NCBI GenBank assembly: GCA_015143295.1
Contig: CM026563.1
Location: forward strand, 2,480,001 to 2,544,000
Source of the DNA: Tetracentron sinense
Taxonomy: Eukaryota; Streptophyta; Magnoliopsida; Trochodendrales; Trochodendraceae
Direction of reading: 5' to 3'
DNA: 64,000 bases
Position numbers and translations under genes: made by a program. Below, in pieces: positions 35,469 to 48,267 of this stretch. How positions within the stretch are numbered: the first letter of the stretch is position 1; every line of letters starts with the position of its first letter. A model generated the notes under the pieces. It searched no databases. It had not been told where the DNA came from and saw nothing but the letters and a program-made list of their open reading frames with translations.

Positions 35469-35482
35469 TTCTAGGGTCTACT

Positions 35483-36459
35483 CGAGTTCGACTCTTACAC
35501 CCTAATGCGCTCATTGGGGACATTCATATATTCAGAACATGCTTGTGCCCAGCCCTATTTGGTGTGCAACCCATGTCGCTCCTTAATTTAGATGTCGATT
35601 CCAAAAACTGGTTCTGGGAGTGGTCCAAATCAAACCCTACTATCTAACCATGAACCTATGCCCTATGGGCAGAGCCACATGGGACCCGGGGGGGATTTCA
35701 ATCCCCTCAACTTTTGAAAAAAACATGTATGTAGTATCATATCATAGAGGGGGCGTAGCTTGGGAGCAGGGGCGGAGCTTGGGCTATTGCTCTCCCTGAA
35801 CTTTTTGGAGAAAAAAACCAAATTTATATTATTTAATTTAAGAAGGTATTGGTATGGGAAAATGGCGAAGTTGCCACAAACATTTTCTTTAAAAACTAAA
35901 ACAAAAAACTATGTTTATATTTATATTTTAATTGAGATGACATAAAATATATATTCTTTACAAATTGATATATATTGGTGAGATGACTCACGAACTTGGA
36001 CCTCAAAAAGATTTTGAGGACTACGACCCTAAACCCCAATGTTAGCAACCTACAAGAAAATCCTAGCTTTGTAATGAGGTTCTATGGCTAAACGCTAATG
36101 GTTAGATTTGACTAAGAGTTATTTTGTCTTTTCTAATGCACTCTAATTTTAACCTTTGATTTGATTATTGAGTTAAATGATTACACTTTCGGGCAATCCA
36201 GGCTAACAATTGCCTCACATCTCCTAGCAGACTAGCTTAAAGTAAATGGTACACCCTATTTTCTGTTTTGTGGTGATTAAGGGACTATATTATAACCTTC
36301 AAATGGATTAGTCTGAACCTTTTAAGGCTCAGATATCCACGTTTATCTAATGAACCGTTTTTTTTTTTTTTGTGAACTCAACTACATCATAAGGTGATAG
36401 CTGAAGGAAACACACACCCCACACACTCACTCACTCACACAACCTCACTTCAACCCAAC
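35483..36459. other. Intergenic DNA left of the LTR element
   Basis: No gene. GGGGCGGAGCTTGGGC-type words at about 35690-35800 recur near 54370 and 54660 and probably mark a decayed repeat. A run of CACACTCACTCACTC precedes the LTR element. Confidence 0.45.
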
Positions 36460-36464
36460 ATAAG

Positions 36465-37248
36465 TGTGAGGGGAATTTACCGAAAGGACACACGTCAGCA
36501 ACAGCTCCTTCGCACGCTCTGGTTTACTGGTAGAAGGTTGGAGCGGAGGGTGTGGGACCCTGACCTGTACTCCGATGGTAAAGTCAGTAGGTGTAGAAGA
36601 TGATGAACAGTTAAAAAATGCAGAGAGTTTGAAGGTCTTAGCTCTTGAAAAATCCCCCCTTCACACTGTTTTTCACAGGTTCTTATAAGCCCCTCCTGTC
36701 ATGGCCATAGGCACCCATGGATGACCATGCACACCTCAAATCTCTGATGTGTACTTCAATAATCATTTTAGATAGATCTCCCGATCATTCGTACAGCACG
36801 CGTATCTGCATATAAAAGAGAGCAGACATAGAGTAGGAACTCGTCCGAGGTGACTAGCATTAAATGGCATTTAATGCTGCATTTAATGCCAAGACAGTGT
36901 TTCCCACCTACCATCGTAGAGGTAGGATCAGTCCCAGGCGACTGGGCAGTAGCGCCGGATCTCATTACGTGTTGGGATACGGGGTCGTTGACAATAAGAT
37001 GACGGGTACGTTGTTAGAATGAAGACGTGACCGTCGTCTGTGCGACAACGGGTACGTCGTCAGAACGAAGACGTGATCGTCATCTATGAGACAACGGGTA
37101 CGTCGTCAAAACGAAGACGTGATCGTCGTCTATGAGACAACGGGCCCGTCGTCGAAGAGACGACGGAAATGAGCTCAAACGATAACACCACACCGAGGAC
37201 GAGCTCGTTACTACCATACTTAGGTTTTTACGAAATTTACCAATTACA
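36465..37248 (-). repeat. 3' LTR of the Tat-lineage element
   Basis: 784 bp, with TG...CA ends seen as TGTGAGGGGAATTTACC and ATTTACCAATTACA on the plus strand. About 98% identical to the other LTR. It holds three tandem 47-bp repeats near the U3 end. Confidence 0.95.
37005..37150. promoter_or_regulatory. Tandem repeats in U3 with ACGTC/TGACG words (both LTRs)
   Basis: Three units of about 47 bp share ACAACGGGTACGTCGTC and GAAGACGTGATCGTCGTC. ACGT cores recur in each unit; such cores are known binding sites of plant bZIP factors. The matching block in the other LTR is at about 47190-47340. Read on the minus strand they lie in the outer part of U3, where enhancers are expected. The enhancer role is inferred. 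Confidence 0.6.
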
Positions 37249-37749
37249 AATTACTCCTTTATGATACTTTGAACGTGGTTCAGAGTGTCATAAATATAGC
37301 GAAACGACGGAGGAGAAGATACTGCTAACCTCAGAATGGCGATAGGTTACGTATTCTGCACGCGAAGACGTAGCGTCGTGCCAGCTGTATTGCGCGTGCC
37401 GAAACGTCATACCTCATAAATGCTTGGCAGGCTGTCATCATTATCTTTCGGACGCTTAGTTTTTCCCGACGGTTATTTAACTCGGTCAGAAGACCATCCT
37501 GCCCTTCACGTTGTCTGCATGCGTGGACACGCGTACGGTACAGATCGAGGTCATTATCGTCCTTCGAGTTATGGACTGGTCTATAAGTACTGAAGGCCTG
37601 GTACTTCATCTTCTTCGTTTGAATTCTTGCATTCTGCTACTCTGCCGGAAATTCTTCTCACCGACGGTCTGCTGCTCTGTTCTTCTTTCTTCTCTTGCTG
37701 TGCTACTTGCTTCCTAGATACAATTTTTGGTAAGATTCTCATCTTCTTC

Positions 37750-40280
37750 TTTTGTTCTGTGGTCGTTTCCCTGTATTTTTTTGTTTTTTCTACTTGTTTG
37801 CCACCATGTCTGCCGAAGTAGTTAGGATAGACAGTGCCGATGAGGCTAGTTGTTCAGGCAGTGCCCCTCACGGTGTTATTACCAGTGTTTCCAAACCCAA
37901 AACTAAACCAGTTGTCAAATACGCTCTTGACCATTACAGAGCTCTTTTCCAAATTCCCCCTCATGTCCATATTCATTTTAAGGAAGAAGACGTTCTTCCA
38001 GACCACCGTTCTTCCTGCACTATCGTCTATCTCGCCCAATTCGAGGCTGGATTTCGATTTCCCTTGTCTCCCATCACGGACTCCATCCTGTCCGTCCTCC
38101 AAGTTGCCCCGGGGCAAATGCACCCGAAGTTCTACAAATACATGTCTCTGATGGACAAGTTCAACAGAGACGGGTACAATGTAGAGGCCAGACACGTCTT
38201 CCACTTCCGCCAGGTCGTGAAATGTCCCGGGGTTGATGAGGAGGGAAAGAAAACACACTTCACCTGGAGGCAAAAACCCAGGATCCCCGATATCATCTCA
38301 CACCTCCCTGATGTGGAACGGGACTGGAAGGAGATGCCTTTCGTGGTCTCCGGAGCTTGGAGGGCAGAGACTGCCCGTCTTGTTCCTCACGAATTTACTT
38401 CAGGTCTGTTACTTTTGAATCGTTCTCCGTTGTCTGTTCTGAAGACGTATTCCTGTTACATGGCTAATAACGTTTCATTCTTTCTGTAGAGACTTCTAAG
38501 CCACGCTTCTCTGAACTTTCCGCGGAAGAAGAGTACGCGCTTTGGAAAGTTCGCATCGATAAAGGGGACGCTTACGTCACCTGGAAGCCGTCCTCTGCGC
38601 AAGAGACAGAGTCCGCTGTAGAAGCAGGGACCTTACCTTGAAAGCCTCGCCGACCAGCTCATCCACCGCCTCAGAGACCGCTCGGGCCGACAGCTTTCCT
38701 TGACGAGGAGATAGAGGAAGACATGGCTGACCAACTTCCCTTGTCACAGCGAACCTCACAGGCCCCAATGCTGACTCGTCCTCCCCGCCCTTCTCGTCCC
38801 TCCCGTCTATCCGCGGCGGATAAGAAGACGGAGAAAAGAGAGAGGGAAGAAGCTCTCAAAGCCCTGAAGGCGAAAAAAGCTCGGCGAGAGGCGGAGCATG
38901 ACCAGAGGGTTCGAGACGGGAGTCCGCCGGGGTGTCATCTACTCAAGCTGCAACATTCGGCGAGGGGAGTGGTACCCCCGCGGAGGAGCCTCCAATTGTT
39001 AGCACCGGCCCTCCCGTGGCTGTCGTAGCTGCTCCGACTACTGTGGCAGATACGGCTGCCCCTGTGGTCGTCCCGGCCTCTACTTCTTCACCAGTCGCAA
39101 ACGTGGCTTCGTCTTTCGCTTCCCCGTCTTCTGTTCCTCTATCTCCTGCTCCTCCTCGAGAGAGGATTACCCTGGGGGGCCCCTCCGAACTATGGAACCC
39201 CGTCTTCCCCCGAGGATATGCTCGTCCTACCGTCGTCCATTCGACGATGGAGCACGACTCCGTTGCCACATCGATGATGTTGGCGATGAGACTCCCAGCG
39301 GATATAGCCGCAACGAGAGACTTGCACTGGATGAGGATGTTCAGTGCCGCGAGTCGAGCTGTTGCCACGATACGTTTTTTTTTTTTGATACCATCTCTTT
39401 TTTTTTTTTTTTTTTTAGCTTTACAACATGCTCGCCGGGATGTACGAGGTCACCGCCGAAAACAGGCGTACTGCCAATGGGCTGAGGGACAAAGTCCTTG
39501 ACCTGAAGAAGAGGGGGGCCGAGGACGTGAAACGGCTGAACCACGAGTTGATGTCCGTTAAAGCTAACTTGCGGTCTGCTAAAGGCACGATTGCCACGGC
39601 CGTCAAACAACGGGACAAAGCTCGGGACGAAGCCCGTAAGGCGATGGAGGGAGAGATGACGGCGGTGGAATAGGCCGAAAGATCCGTCCTGCGGATCAGC
39701 GAGATGGACGAGATTGTGAACACTCTCCGTCAACGGCTAGAGGCGACTGAAGCCGAGAAGGCAGTGTTGGCCAAACAGCTAGAGGAGGCCACGGCCGTGA
39801 GGGACAAGGAGGTTGAAGCCGCCAGGGAGGCTTTAACGGAGTCTCTTCGAGCCCACTTCCAGACAGAGATGGAACGGCTGATAGCTGAAGATCGGGTCGA
39901 GACGGAGAGGGAGCTGATGAACGAGCTCCGAGAATCGGGACGACTGGTAGAGTCTCCCCAGCAATCGAAGGACGAGGCCACTCGTTCTGAGGCTGTGGGC
40001 ATAGAGTTTCCGCTCGGTGAAGAGACCGAGGTACAAGGAGGGGGGCAACCCCCGTCACCTATTGGACCATCTTCCGTTCTCCCCGAGGCTCCAACTGAAG
40101 CTGCTTCTGCCGATCCCGCTGCTGCTGACAACGTTCCGATTGTTTCCGATGACGCTGTCGAAGTTGTTGAGTTGGCGAAGACTGATCTTTCCTTCTTCCT
40201 ATCCCCCTCTTCTCATGTTTTGTTTTGGATGTACTCATGTTCGAATCCTGTTAGTAAATTTTATATATATATCCATTTGT
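37750..40280 (+). pseudogene. Extra coding region of the LTR element, antisense to gag-pol (putative gypsy-type transposon family)
   Basis: On the strand opposite to gag-pol, a protein-coding region begins with a good plant start context (GCCACCATGTC, ATG at 37806). It encodes a globular part with YRALFQIPPHVHIHFKEEDV and FRFPLSPITDSILSVLQVAP, then a Ser/Pro/Ala-rich part, then a long Glu/Lys/Arg-rich coiled coil. This matches my memory of the plant 'putative gypsy type transposon' proteins found as additional ORFs in Tat-lineage elements. The parts are separated by GT-AG intron-like stretches with T-rich acceptors, so it is probably spliced. A TATA-like CTATAAGTA at about 37581 may be its own promoter. 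Function is unknown. Treated as part of the fossil. Confidence 0.7.
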
Positions 40281-40476
40281 GATCACCGTGTAGCAACCGA
40301 TCGATTCGGAATAGGCATCTCGTTCAAATAAGACAAATAGCATATAATTAACTCGTGATTGGATACAAATCTCATAACGAATATAATTCACTATATCACT
40401 CTAATAAGGGGTTGTCAAAAACACAGATTAACACTACGGACGTACTTCGACAAATGGTCCATTTGATAAAGACGAA

Positions 40477-40757
40477 CTTGTGGTAACTCGTGGTGGGACA
40501 CCATGCTCAGAGGACATTCCATTAGTATAAGCCACCAGTATGCTCAGATGGCAATTCCTTTGTATGAGCCACCTGTGTCCCGTGGTGAGTACCCTGTTCG
40601 TGTGAAATACACCCGCTGTGGTAACTCGTGGTGGGACACCATGCTCAGAGGACATTCCATTAGTATAAGCCACCAATATACTCAGATGACAATTCCTTTG
40701 TATGAGCCACCTGTGTCCCGTGGTGAGTACCATGTGCGAGTGAAATGCACCCGTCGT
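40477..40757. repeat. Two-copy tandem repeat, about 140 bp, inside the LTR element
   Basis: Each unit carries GGTAACTCGTGGTGGGACAC, CATTCCATTAGTATAAGCCA and CCTGTGTCCCGTGGTGAGTA. It lies between the end of pol and the antisense coding region, where Tat-lineage elements commonly have variable tandem repeats. Confidence 0.85.
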
Positions 40758-40849
40758 GGTAACACATGTAGAACATTTTACCAAGTACTGGATATGTGAA
40801 TAAAAATGATCGATCACATGTTCATAGCAAATGCTCATAACGCACAATA

Positions 40850-43800
40850 ACTTTATTGGAAAAATTGCTTTAAATTCATGATGTTCCACGACTTCTGAAT
40901 TACATTACCTTGTAGGTCTTTAAGGTAGTACACACCGGGGCTCCCGACACGGTCCACGATGTATGACCCTTCCCAGTTGGGACCCAACTTTTCGCTATTG
41001 ACTTCTCGTGTATTCTGGAAGACTTTTCGAAGAACGAGATCTTCGACTTGAAGAATCCTTTTCCGTACTTTCTTGTTGTATGCCTTTCGTAACTGTTGCT
41101 GATACCGTTTCATCTGGATACTAGCATCTTCCCGCTTTTCTTCCAGCAAGTCCAAATGAATAGCCATTAATTCGACGTTTTTGTCTTCCTCTCCGTGCTT
41201 CTTTCGGGAACGTGTTGTTGGCAGGCAAACTTCGGTGGGAATAACAGCCTCCGCCCCGTATGCCAAAGAGAACGAGGTCTCGTTCGTAGGGCTCCGCGGT
41301 GTTGTCCTGTATCCCCACAACGCATTATGTAACTCGCTGGTCCACTTTCCCTTGGAATCTTCCAGTCTTCTTTTGAGGGCATTCAAAATGTTCTTGTTAG
41401 CTGCTTCGGCAAGGCCATTCCCCTGAGGATAATACGGAGAAGAGAAGATGTGCTTGATTTTCAACTCTCGGCAAAAGTCGGCAATGAGTTTTCCTGTGAA
41501 CTGCTTCCCGTTATCAGAAATGATGGACTGTGGAATGCCGAATCTACAGACAATATGTTCCCATAAGAACTTCTTCACTTCTTGTTCTCTAATACGTGCA
41601 AGTGGAACAGCCTCAATCCATCGGGAGAAGTAATCTGTGGCTACCAGCAGAAAAGTTAGATTACCGGGAGCCTTAGGAAAGGGTCCTACGATATCAAGTC
41701 TCCAACGGGCGAAATGCCAAGGTTGAGATACGATGTTGAGTTCCTGAGAAGGGGCATGAATTAATTTCGCATGACGCTAACACTGACTGCATTTTTGTAC
41801 GTACTTCTGTGCGTCAGCTTGCATGTATGGCCAAAAATATCCTTGCCCCAGAGCACGATGAGCGATGGTCCGTCCTCCCGAATGGATGCCGCAAATCCCT
41901 TCGTGGAGCTCGGCTAAGATCTTCTCTACGTCTTTAGGATGCACGCATCTCAAAAGGGGTCCTCCAAAGGAATTACGGTACAGTTCCCCATCCACAAGGG
42001 TATAACGAGGAGCTTTATATTGTATTTGTCTTGCTTCCTTTGTGTCGGAAAGGAGAATTCCATTCTTCAAATAAGTTATTATGCCCGTCATCCAGCTCGG
42101 CACTTGATTTATGGACAACATCGTTCGTTGAGTTTGCAGTTCAATGGAGGGGTATTCCTTATACTCAATGAGGATTGTCTTGGATTCATCAGTTTGCATC
42201 ATCGAGGCGAGGTATGCTAGTGCATCAGCATGCCTGTTATCGTCCCTTCGGACATGTTTAATCTCGATGACATCAAAGGCCTTTCGTTGTTCTTGTAAAA
42301 GTGCAGCGTAGCGTCTCATCCGTTCATCTCGACATTCATAGACACCGTTGACTTGGTTCACCACGAGTTGTGAATCACAGAACACTCTGAGTTTAGAAAT
42401 TCCCAACTCTCGTACGCTTTGCAACCCGAGTATTAACGCTTCATATTCAGCTTCATTATTGGAGGCAGCATATCCAAGACGCGTCAGCTTTTGTACTTTA
42501 ACGTGATCTGGGCTGACAAGAACAGCACCAAGTCCCGAACCGCTGACATTAGATGACCCATCTACGTACAAGACCCAGTCGCACCACATCGTCAGTTTTG
42601 TTCCATCTCCTGCCTCGTCTTCCACAACGGTATCCTCCTCCGCATCGTCTAGGAGCTCATGACAGTCGGGCTCTATTGAAGTTTCGGCTTCCTCCACGGG
42701 GAAATCGGCCAGGAAGCTTGCAACGGCCTGTCCTTTCTCTGCGGTTCAGGCCTGATATTGGATATCAAACTCGCTGAGTGCCACTGCCCACTTTGACATA
42801 CGTCCTGCAGTTTCAGGTCGCCCCAACACAGTTTTCAAAGGGTACGTAGTGATGACGACGATGGTATGTGCCTGAAAATAAGGACGTAACTTTTCAGCAG
42901 AAAAGACAAGAGCCAGGCATACCTTCTCCATTCTGCTATAGTTGGATTCTGCCTTGTGGAATGTTTTGCTGACGAAATAAATAGGCTTCTCTACGCCGTT
43001 GTGACTTCTGAGCAGCACGGAGCCAATGGCTCGTTCTGAAACGGAGAGGTAGAGGTACAACACTTCACCAGGTTCAGGTACGGAGAGGATCGGAGCGGAG
43101 CCTAGATACGTCTTCAAGGCGGCGAAAGATCGGGAACACTCTTCTGTCCATCTGAAAACGGAATCCTTCCTCAACAACTCGAACAGAGGTCTACAACGAT
43201 CAGAAGACTTCGATATAAACCAGTTAAGAGCAGCGATACGTCCTGTCAGTTTCTGAACTTCTTTCCTCGTCTTCGATTCCGGCATATCTATCAGAGCACG
43301 GATTTGCGTGGGATTTGCTTCGATGCCCCGTTGACTGAGGAGGTAACCAAGGAATTTGCCCGAGGCGACGCCGAATGTACATTTCTCAGGATTTAACTTC
43401 AGATTGAAAGTGCGTAAAATAGAAAACGGCTCCGCCAAGTCGGCTACAAGAGAGACCCGAGTTCGGCTTTTCACAACGATATCGTCAATGTACACCTCCA
43501 CCGATTTACCAAGCAAGGATCCAAACATCAGATTCATTAACCGTTGATAAGTGGCCCCGACATTCTTCAGGCCAAAGGGCATGACCCGGTAACAGAACAG
43601 GCCACGCTCCGTTATGAAGGCCGTCTTCGCTTGATCGTCCTCAGCTAAGAGGATTTGATTGTAACCCGAATACCCCTCCATGAACCTTAACATCTCGTGA
43701 CCCGCGGTGGCAGTGATAAGTCTATCGATTCTGGGAACTGTGAAGAAGTCTTTCAGACAAGCTTTGTTAACATTGGTGAAATCAATACAGACTCTGACTT

Positions 43801-44200
43801 TCCCGTTCTTCTTCGGAACAGCTACTACATTGGCTATCTATTCTGGATATTGGACCTCACGAATGAACCCGTGCTGAATTAACTTATCAATCTCTTCATT
43901 GACGGCCTCATGGTACACCGGAGCAAGTCTACGAGGCTTCTGTTTAACCGGATTGACTACGGGATCAACGTTGAGATGGTGACAGATGATTTCAGGATTG
44001 ATACCCGTCATGTCCTCGTGGGACAAAGCAAAAACATCAAGATTTCTCCTCAGAAAATTTATCAACTCCTGCTCTTCGTCCGTTGTCAAACAGGTCCCAA
44101 TTTGTAGCGTCCTTGGCTCGTTCTCCATCCCAAGGTTGACAAGCTTCGTGGGTTCAACAGAGTGGATCGTCAACGATTCACCCGTGTTCTCCTCTTCCAC
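40850..44200 (-). pseudogene. pol region of the Tat-lineage element: RT, RNase H, second RNase H, integrase
   Basis: Fossil coding region, broken in a few places. In transcription order it shows reverse transcriptase (VYIDDIVVKS), the gypsy RNase H with its connection, a second RNase H of archaeal type (LYVDGSSN, DSQLVVNQVNG), the integrase zinc-finger region and integrase core (SSPYYPQGNGLAEAANK, GYRTTPRSPT). The two-RNase-H arrangement is the main reason for the Tat assignment. Confidence 0.9.
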
Positions 44201-46600
44201 GGACCCAATTTGTAATTGCTATTTGAGTGGGTCGGGTGAGGCACAATCACACTTCTGCGATGCCAGCTGGTCTCCTCGTATTTCATTTGGTACCTGATAA
44301 TAAGAAGACGGAACAGCTCTCATTTCGTGAGTCCACCATCGTCCCAAGATGGCATTGTATGGGGACGGCGCGTCGACAATGGAGAACCGAGTGGACAGGA
44401 TGATAGGCCCAGCTTTGACCGGTAGGATGACTTCTCCTACGGGTTGCATTGAGCTTCCGTCGAATCCTATCAAGGGGGTCTGTGCAGGGACGAGAACTGC
44501 CGGGTCCAACCCCATCTTTGCGAAAGCATGGAGATACAGGATATCTGCCCCACTTCCAGGGTCAACGAGCACTCGCCTGATGTCAAAATCGCCAATTCGC
44601 ATAGTCAAGACAAGAGCATCGTAGTGAGGCCTGACCACAGTAGTCATGTCCTGATCAGTGAACGATAGGGCCTGCTCGATTTCCCTCGTTGTCGATCGTA
44701 CCTGACAAACTTTTGCCACGTGTGATAACTTCCTTGCCTTCGCTCGGAACTGCTGCTCAATATCTACTTCCGGTACTCGAGCGCGATGGATGACATTTAT
44801 GACTCCCTTCGGAGCTTCTCCGCCTCGGCCCATATGACCAGATGACTCTCCCTCATGAGATCGAGTGGATGGATCCGTAATACGCCCTTCTCCTCTTCCA
44901 GAATCCACATATTCTCCCAGATAGCCTTCACGGACTAATCTTTCTAGATATTCTCTCAGGATACGACAACGATTTGTAAGGTGCCCGTGGCACTTGTGAA
45001 ACTGACAATACTCATGCGCCCTGGGTCCTGAGGTGACATCACGAACGGTCCGTGCTGGCCATTCGAAGTATGGTTTGTCTTCCATCGTCTTCATAATCGT
45101 CGCCGGGCTCGCTGAAAAGTTGACTTGACCAGCGCGAGATGCAAAAGGACGTCTTTCTGTTGTCTGATTCTCCATCTCCTTGTTATGCCCGGGTTCCTCT
45201 CGTCTCTGATAGGCACGGTCGTCCCGCCTTTGGGAGTTGGGACGTAGATCCGTCCTCCTTGATGAGTCTAAATCTTGGCGGACTCCCAACGAGTGTCGGT
45301 TCGGTTCTTCCCGTCGTTCAACATACACCACTTTTTCCTGTCGTGTGTGCCACCGTGGTTCCTCGTCGCTGGAAGATGATTCATACTTTGGTCTCTTCCC
45401 TCTCTTCGAGGAGGGTTTGCTTCCCCACTCCACATCATCTACCCCTCGTGCTCTGGGTCTCGTCGTTGCTGCAATATCTTCCTCCATCCTCCCGTACTTA
45501 GAGGCACGGACTATCAGCTCGTCCATCTTGATTGGACAATCAAGTGCAAGAGATTCGTAGAGCTTAGAATTCTTGGGTATGGCATTCTTGAAGGCCGCTA
45601 TGCAAGTGCAGTCTTCGATCTTATCGATATTAGAGACTTCATCGGTAAACCGTTGAATAAAGTCTCTAAGGGGTTCCGCCGACTTCATTCGCATGGCGAA
45701 GAGTGAATCTGCGCCTGCTTTCTTCTTCTTGTTAATGATGTACTGGTCAATGAAAACTGACCTGAGATCAGCCATACACCTGATCAACCCCGCGGGTAGA
45801 TTACGGAACCATCTCGCAGCCGCTCCAGTCAGGCTGCTAGGGAAGGCTTTACAGAGGAGATTATCATCCGGATTACGGACAGCCATAGCATTCTTGAAGT
45901 CAGTCAGGTGGTCAATAGGATCTCTCCTCCCATCGAATTTAACAAAATTCGGTACCACGAATTTTGATGGGGTATAAGATTCGACGATCTCCTTGGAAAA
46001 AGGGGACGTCTCCTCCTCGTTTTTGTATTTCTGAGCGTATTGATCGAGAGAGGCCCCGCTCGTCGTTCCTCTGACTCGAGCATTGATCAGGGCTTCCACG
46101 TCCTTGAGGGTTAAGCCTGTCTTTAACCCGTCGTTTCTGACACAGAGATCTCGTTGTTCAGCATGAGCACCAAGAGAACGAGGATAGGCAGTCTCGTCAG
46201 TAGAAGGAGTGAGAGTGAATCTTCTCTCCAGATTCTCTGGTGCAGACGGTGAGATCGGGACTGTTACTTTGGGGGGAGGGGAAGAAGAGAAATTGAGTTT
46301 ACGAGCCGCAGAGCCCCCTCTGGGAGATTCGTCATCGATCTCCAAGTTACCATGCTCTAAAGCATCAAGCCGCTCCTGTAGTGACTGCTGCTGGCTGACT
46401 ATCTAGGCCAGAGTGGCCTATTGTTGTTGTAATAGTAACAGGATGAGATCAGGTATGGTCATGGGCCTTTCTGGTTGTCCAGAAGATTGGCCCGATGCGA
46501 ACGTTTGCGTGGAGGAAGGGGTGCATGGAATGGCTTGAGGGGGCTGGTTTTCGACGATAGACTGAGGAGTTTGGTCTGCCATACTGACCGGGAGAGGTGG
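44200..46600 (-). pseudogene. gag and protease region of the Tat-lineage element
   Basis: Fossil coding region. The capsid part includes DPIDHLTDFKNAM and AARWFRNLPAG, typical of plant gypsy gag. A Cys/His cluster (YCQFHKCHGHLTNRC) follows, and then an aspartic protease signature VLVDPGSGADILYL. An N-terminal Gln/Pro-rich stretch starts near the primer-binding site. Confidence 0.88.
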
Positions 46601-46630
46601 TGTGAGCAAATGGTGGGTTCGGCTAAAATT

Positions 46631-46647
46631 TCCCACAGATGGCGCCA
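46631..46647 (-). other. Primer-binding site of the LTR element
   Basis: Four bases inside the 5' LTR the minus strand reads TGGCGCCATCTGTGGGA. A TGGCGCC start is common in plant gypsy elements; which tRNA primes it was not settled. Confidence 0.7.
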
Positions 46648-46651
46648 ATTT

Positions 46652-47435
46652 TGTGAGGGGAATTTACCGAAAGGACACGCGTCAGCAACAGCTCCTTCAC
46701 ACGCTCTGGTTTACTGGTAGAAGGTTGGAGCGGAGGGTGTGGGACCCTGACCTGTACTCCGATGGTAAAGTCAGTAGGTGTAGAAGATGATGAACAGTTA
46801 AAAAATGCAGAGAGTTTGAAGGTCTTAGCTCTTGAAAAATCCCCCCTTCACACTGTTTTTCACAGGTTCTTATAGGCCCCTCCTGTCATGGCCATAGGCA
46901 CCCATGGATGACCATGCACACCTCAAATCTCTGATGTGTACTTCAATAATCATTTTAGATAGATCTCCCGATCATTCGTACTGCACGCGTATCTGCATAT
47001 AAAAGAGAGCAGACATAGAGTAGGAACTCGTCCGAGGTGACTAGCATTAAATGACATTTAATGCTGCATTTAATGCCAAGACAGTGTTTCCCACCTACCA
47101 TCGTAGAGGTAGGATCAGTCCCAGGCGACTGGGCAGTAGCGTCGGATCTCATTACGTATTGGGATACGGGGTCGTTGACAATAAGATGACGGGTACGCTG
47201 TCAGAATGAAGACGTGACCGTCGTCTGTGCGACAACGGGTACGTCGTCAGAACGAAGACGTGATCGTCGTCTATGAGACAACGGGTACGTCGTCAGAACG
47301 AAGACGTGATCGTCGTCTATGAGACAACGGGTCCGTCGTCGAAGAGACGACGGAAATGAGCTCAAACGATAACATCATACCGAGGACGAGCTCGTTACTA
47401 CCATACTTAGGTTTTTACGAAATTTACTCATTACA
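46652..47435 (-). repeat. 5' LTR of the Tat-lineage element
   Basis: 784 bp, the partner of 36465-37248, with the same ends and the same U3 repeat block. It precedes gag in the element's own orientation. Confidence 0.95.
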
Positions 47436-47710
47436 ATAAGCTTCACACAAACACTCCTCAACATGGACCACTCAACATGGACCACATGGTTAGGAGAAAA
47501 TTGAATACTTTTATAGTTAGTTATCTTTTACGTACGATTTTCATTATTACATCTCATTGAATGCCAAAGGCCAAAGATTTGCAAAATGTTATTGTCACTT
47601 GTGCAAAATTCTAATTTTTTTTTTTTGGTGATAGAAATTCTTAGTAGAATTAGACTCTCAGTAGGGTTAGCTTGGGCAAGGGAGCTCTTGCTTACTTTTA
47701 CTCGGGATTA

Positions 47711-48267
47711 GGGGTGATTATTGAAAAAAATATTTGTGAACTACTCGGGCTCGGCTCGTTAAAAGCTCGAGTATCGTTTGTTTGTTTAGTAAACGAGCCA
47801 AGCTTGAACACCGTTTTCGAACTTTTTTAGTAAACGAGTCGAACTTGAACACAAACTTGCTCGGCTCGATAAAAACTCGATTCGATTATATATACATATT
47901 AATCTACTAAAACATTTAAAATATATGTATTTCATTTAAATATTAAAATTAAGTATTTATATTATATATTAGTAAAGATTAATAGTATATAATGTATTTT
48001 ATATGATTAGAATAACCTTTATATAATTATAATCTTATACTAAAATTTTAGTTAACACCGTGACTTCTATGCCTAGGATATTAAAGTGAATTTTTTACCT
48101 AATATGAATAACAATATCCAATAAAAAAAAATTGCTCGTGAACTACTCGAGCTCGGCTCGAGCTTAGTTATTCAATAAACGAGTCAAGTTTGAACATGAT
48201 TTCCGAGCTAACGAACAAGCTTGAACACACCACTACTCGGCTCAATTCGGCTCGATATCACTTATAT
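47711..48267. mobile_element. hAT-like non-autonomous element, 557 bp
   Basis: Bounded by a perfect 8-bp repeat CGGGATTA at 47703-47710 and 48268-48275. The left end is GGGGTGATTATTG and the right end read inward is ATATAAGTGATAT, so the termini share only a GTGAT core. Subterminal sequence on both sides is rich in CTCGGCTCG/CGAGCC words, as in the other hAT-like elements here. No transposase. Confidence 0.68.

Larger units (their letters stand above)
36465..47435 (-). mobile_element. Ty3/gypsy LTR retrotransposon, Tat lineage (fossil, broken)
   Basis: A 10,971-bp element is bounded by a perfect 5-bp duplication ATAAG (36460-36464 and 47436-47440). The two 784-bp LTRs differ at about 16 positions by eye, roughly 2%, so the insertion is fairly recent, perhaps one to a few million years depending on the rate. 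It reads on the minus strand: 5' LTR on the right, primer-binding site, gag and protease, then reverse transcriptase, RNase H, a second RNase H and integrase, then an extra coding region on the opposite strand before the left LTR. The second, archaeal-type RNase H and the extra region downstream of pol are known of the Tat lineage. The pol part carries a few breaks, about four by eye, so it looks inactive. Confidence 0.93.

Noticed and set aside
41181-41426. Plus-strand ORFs across the gag-pol region
   Set aside because: Shadows of the minus-strand retroelement coding sequence.
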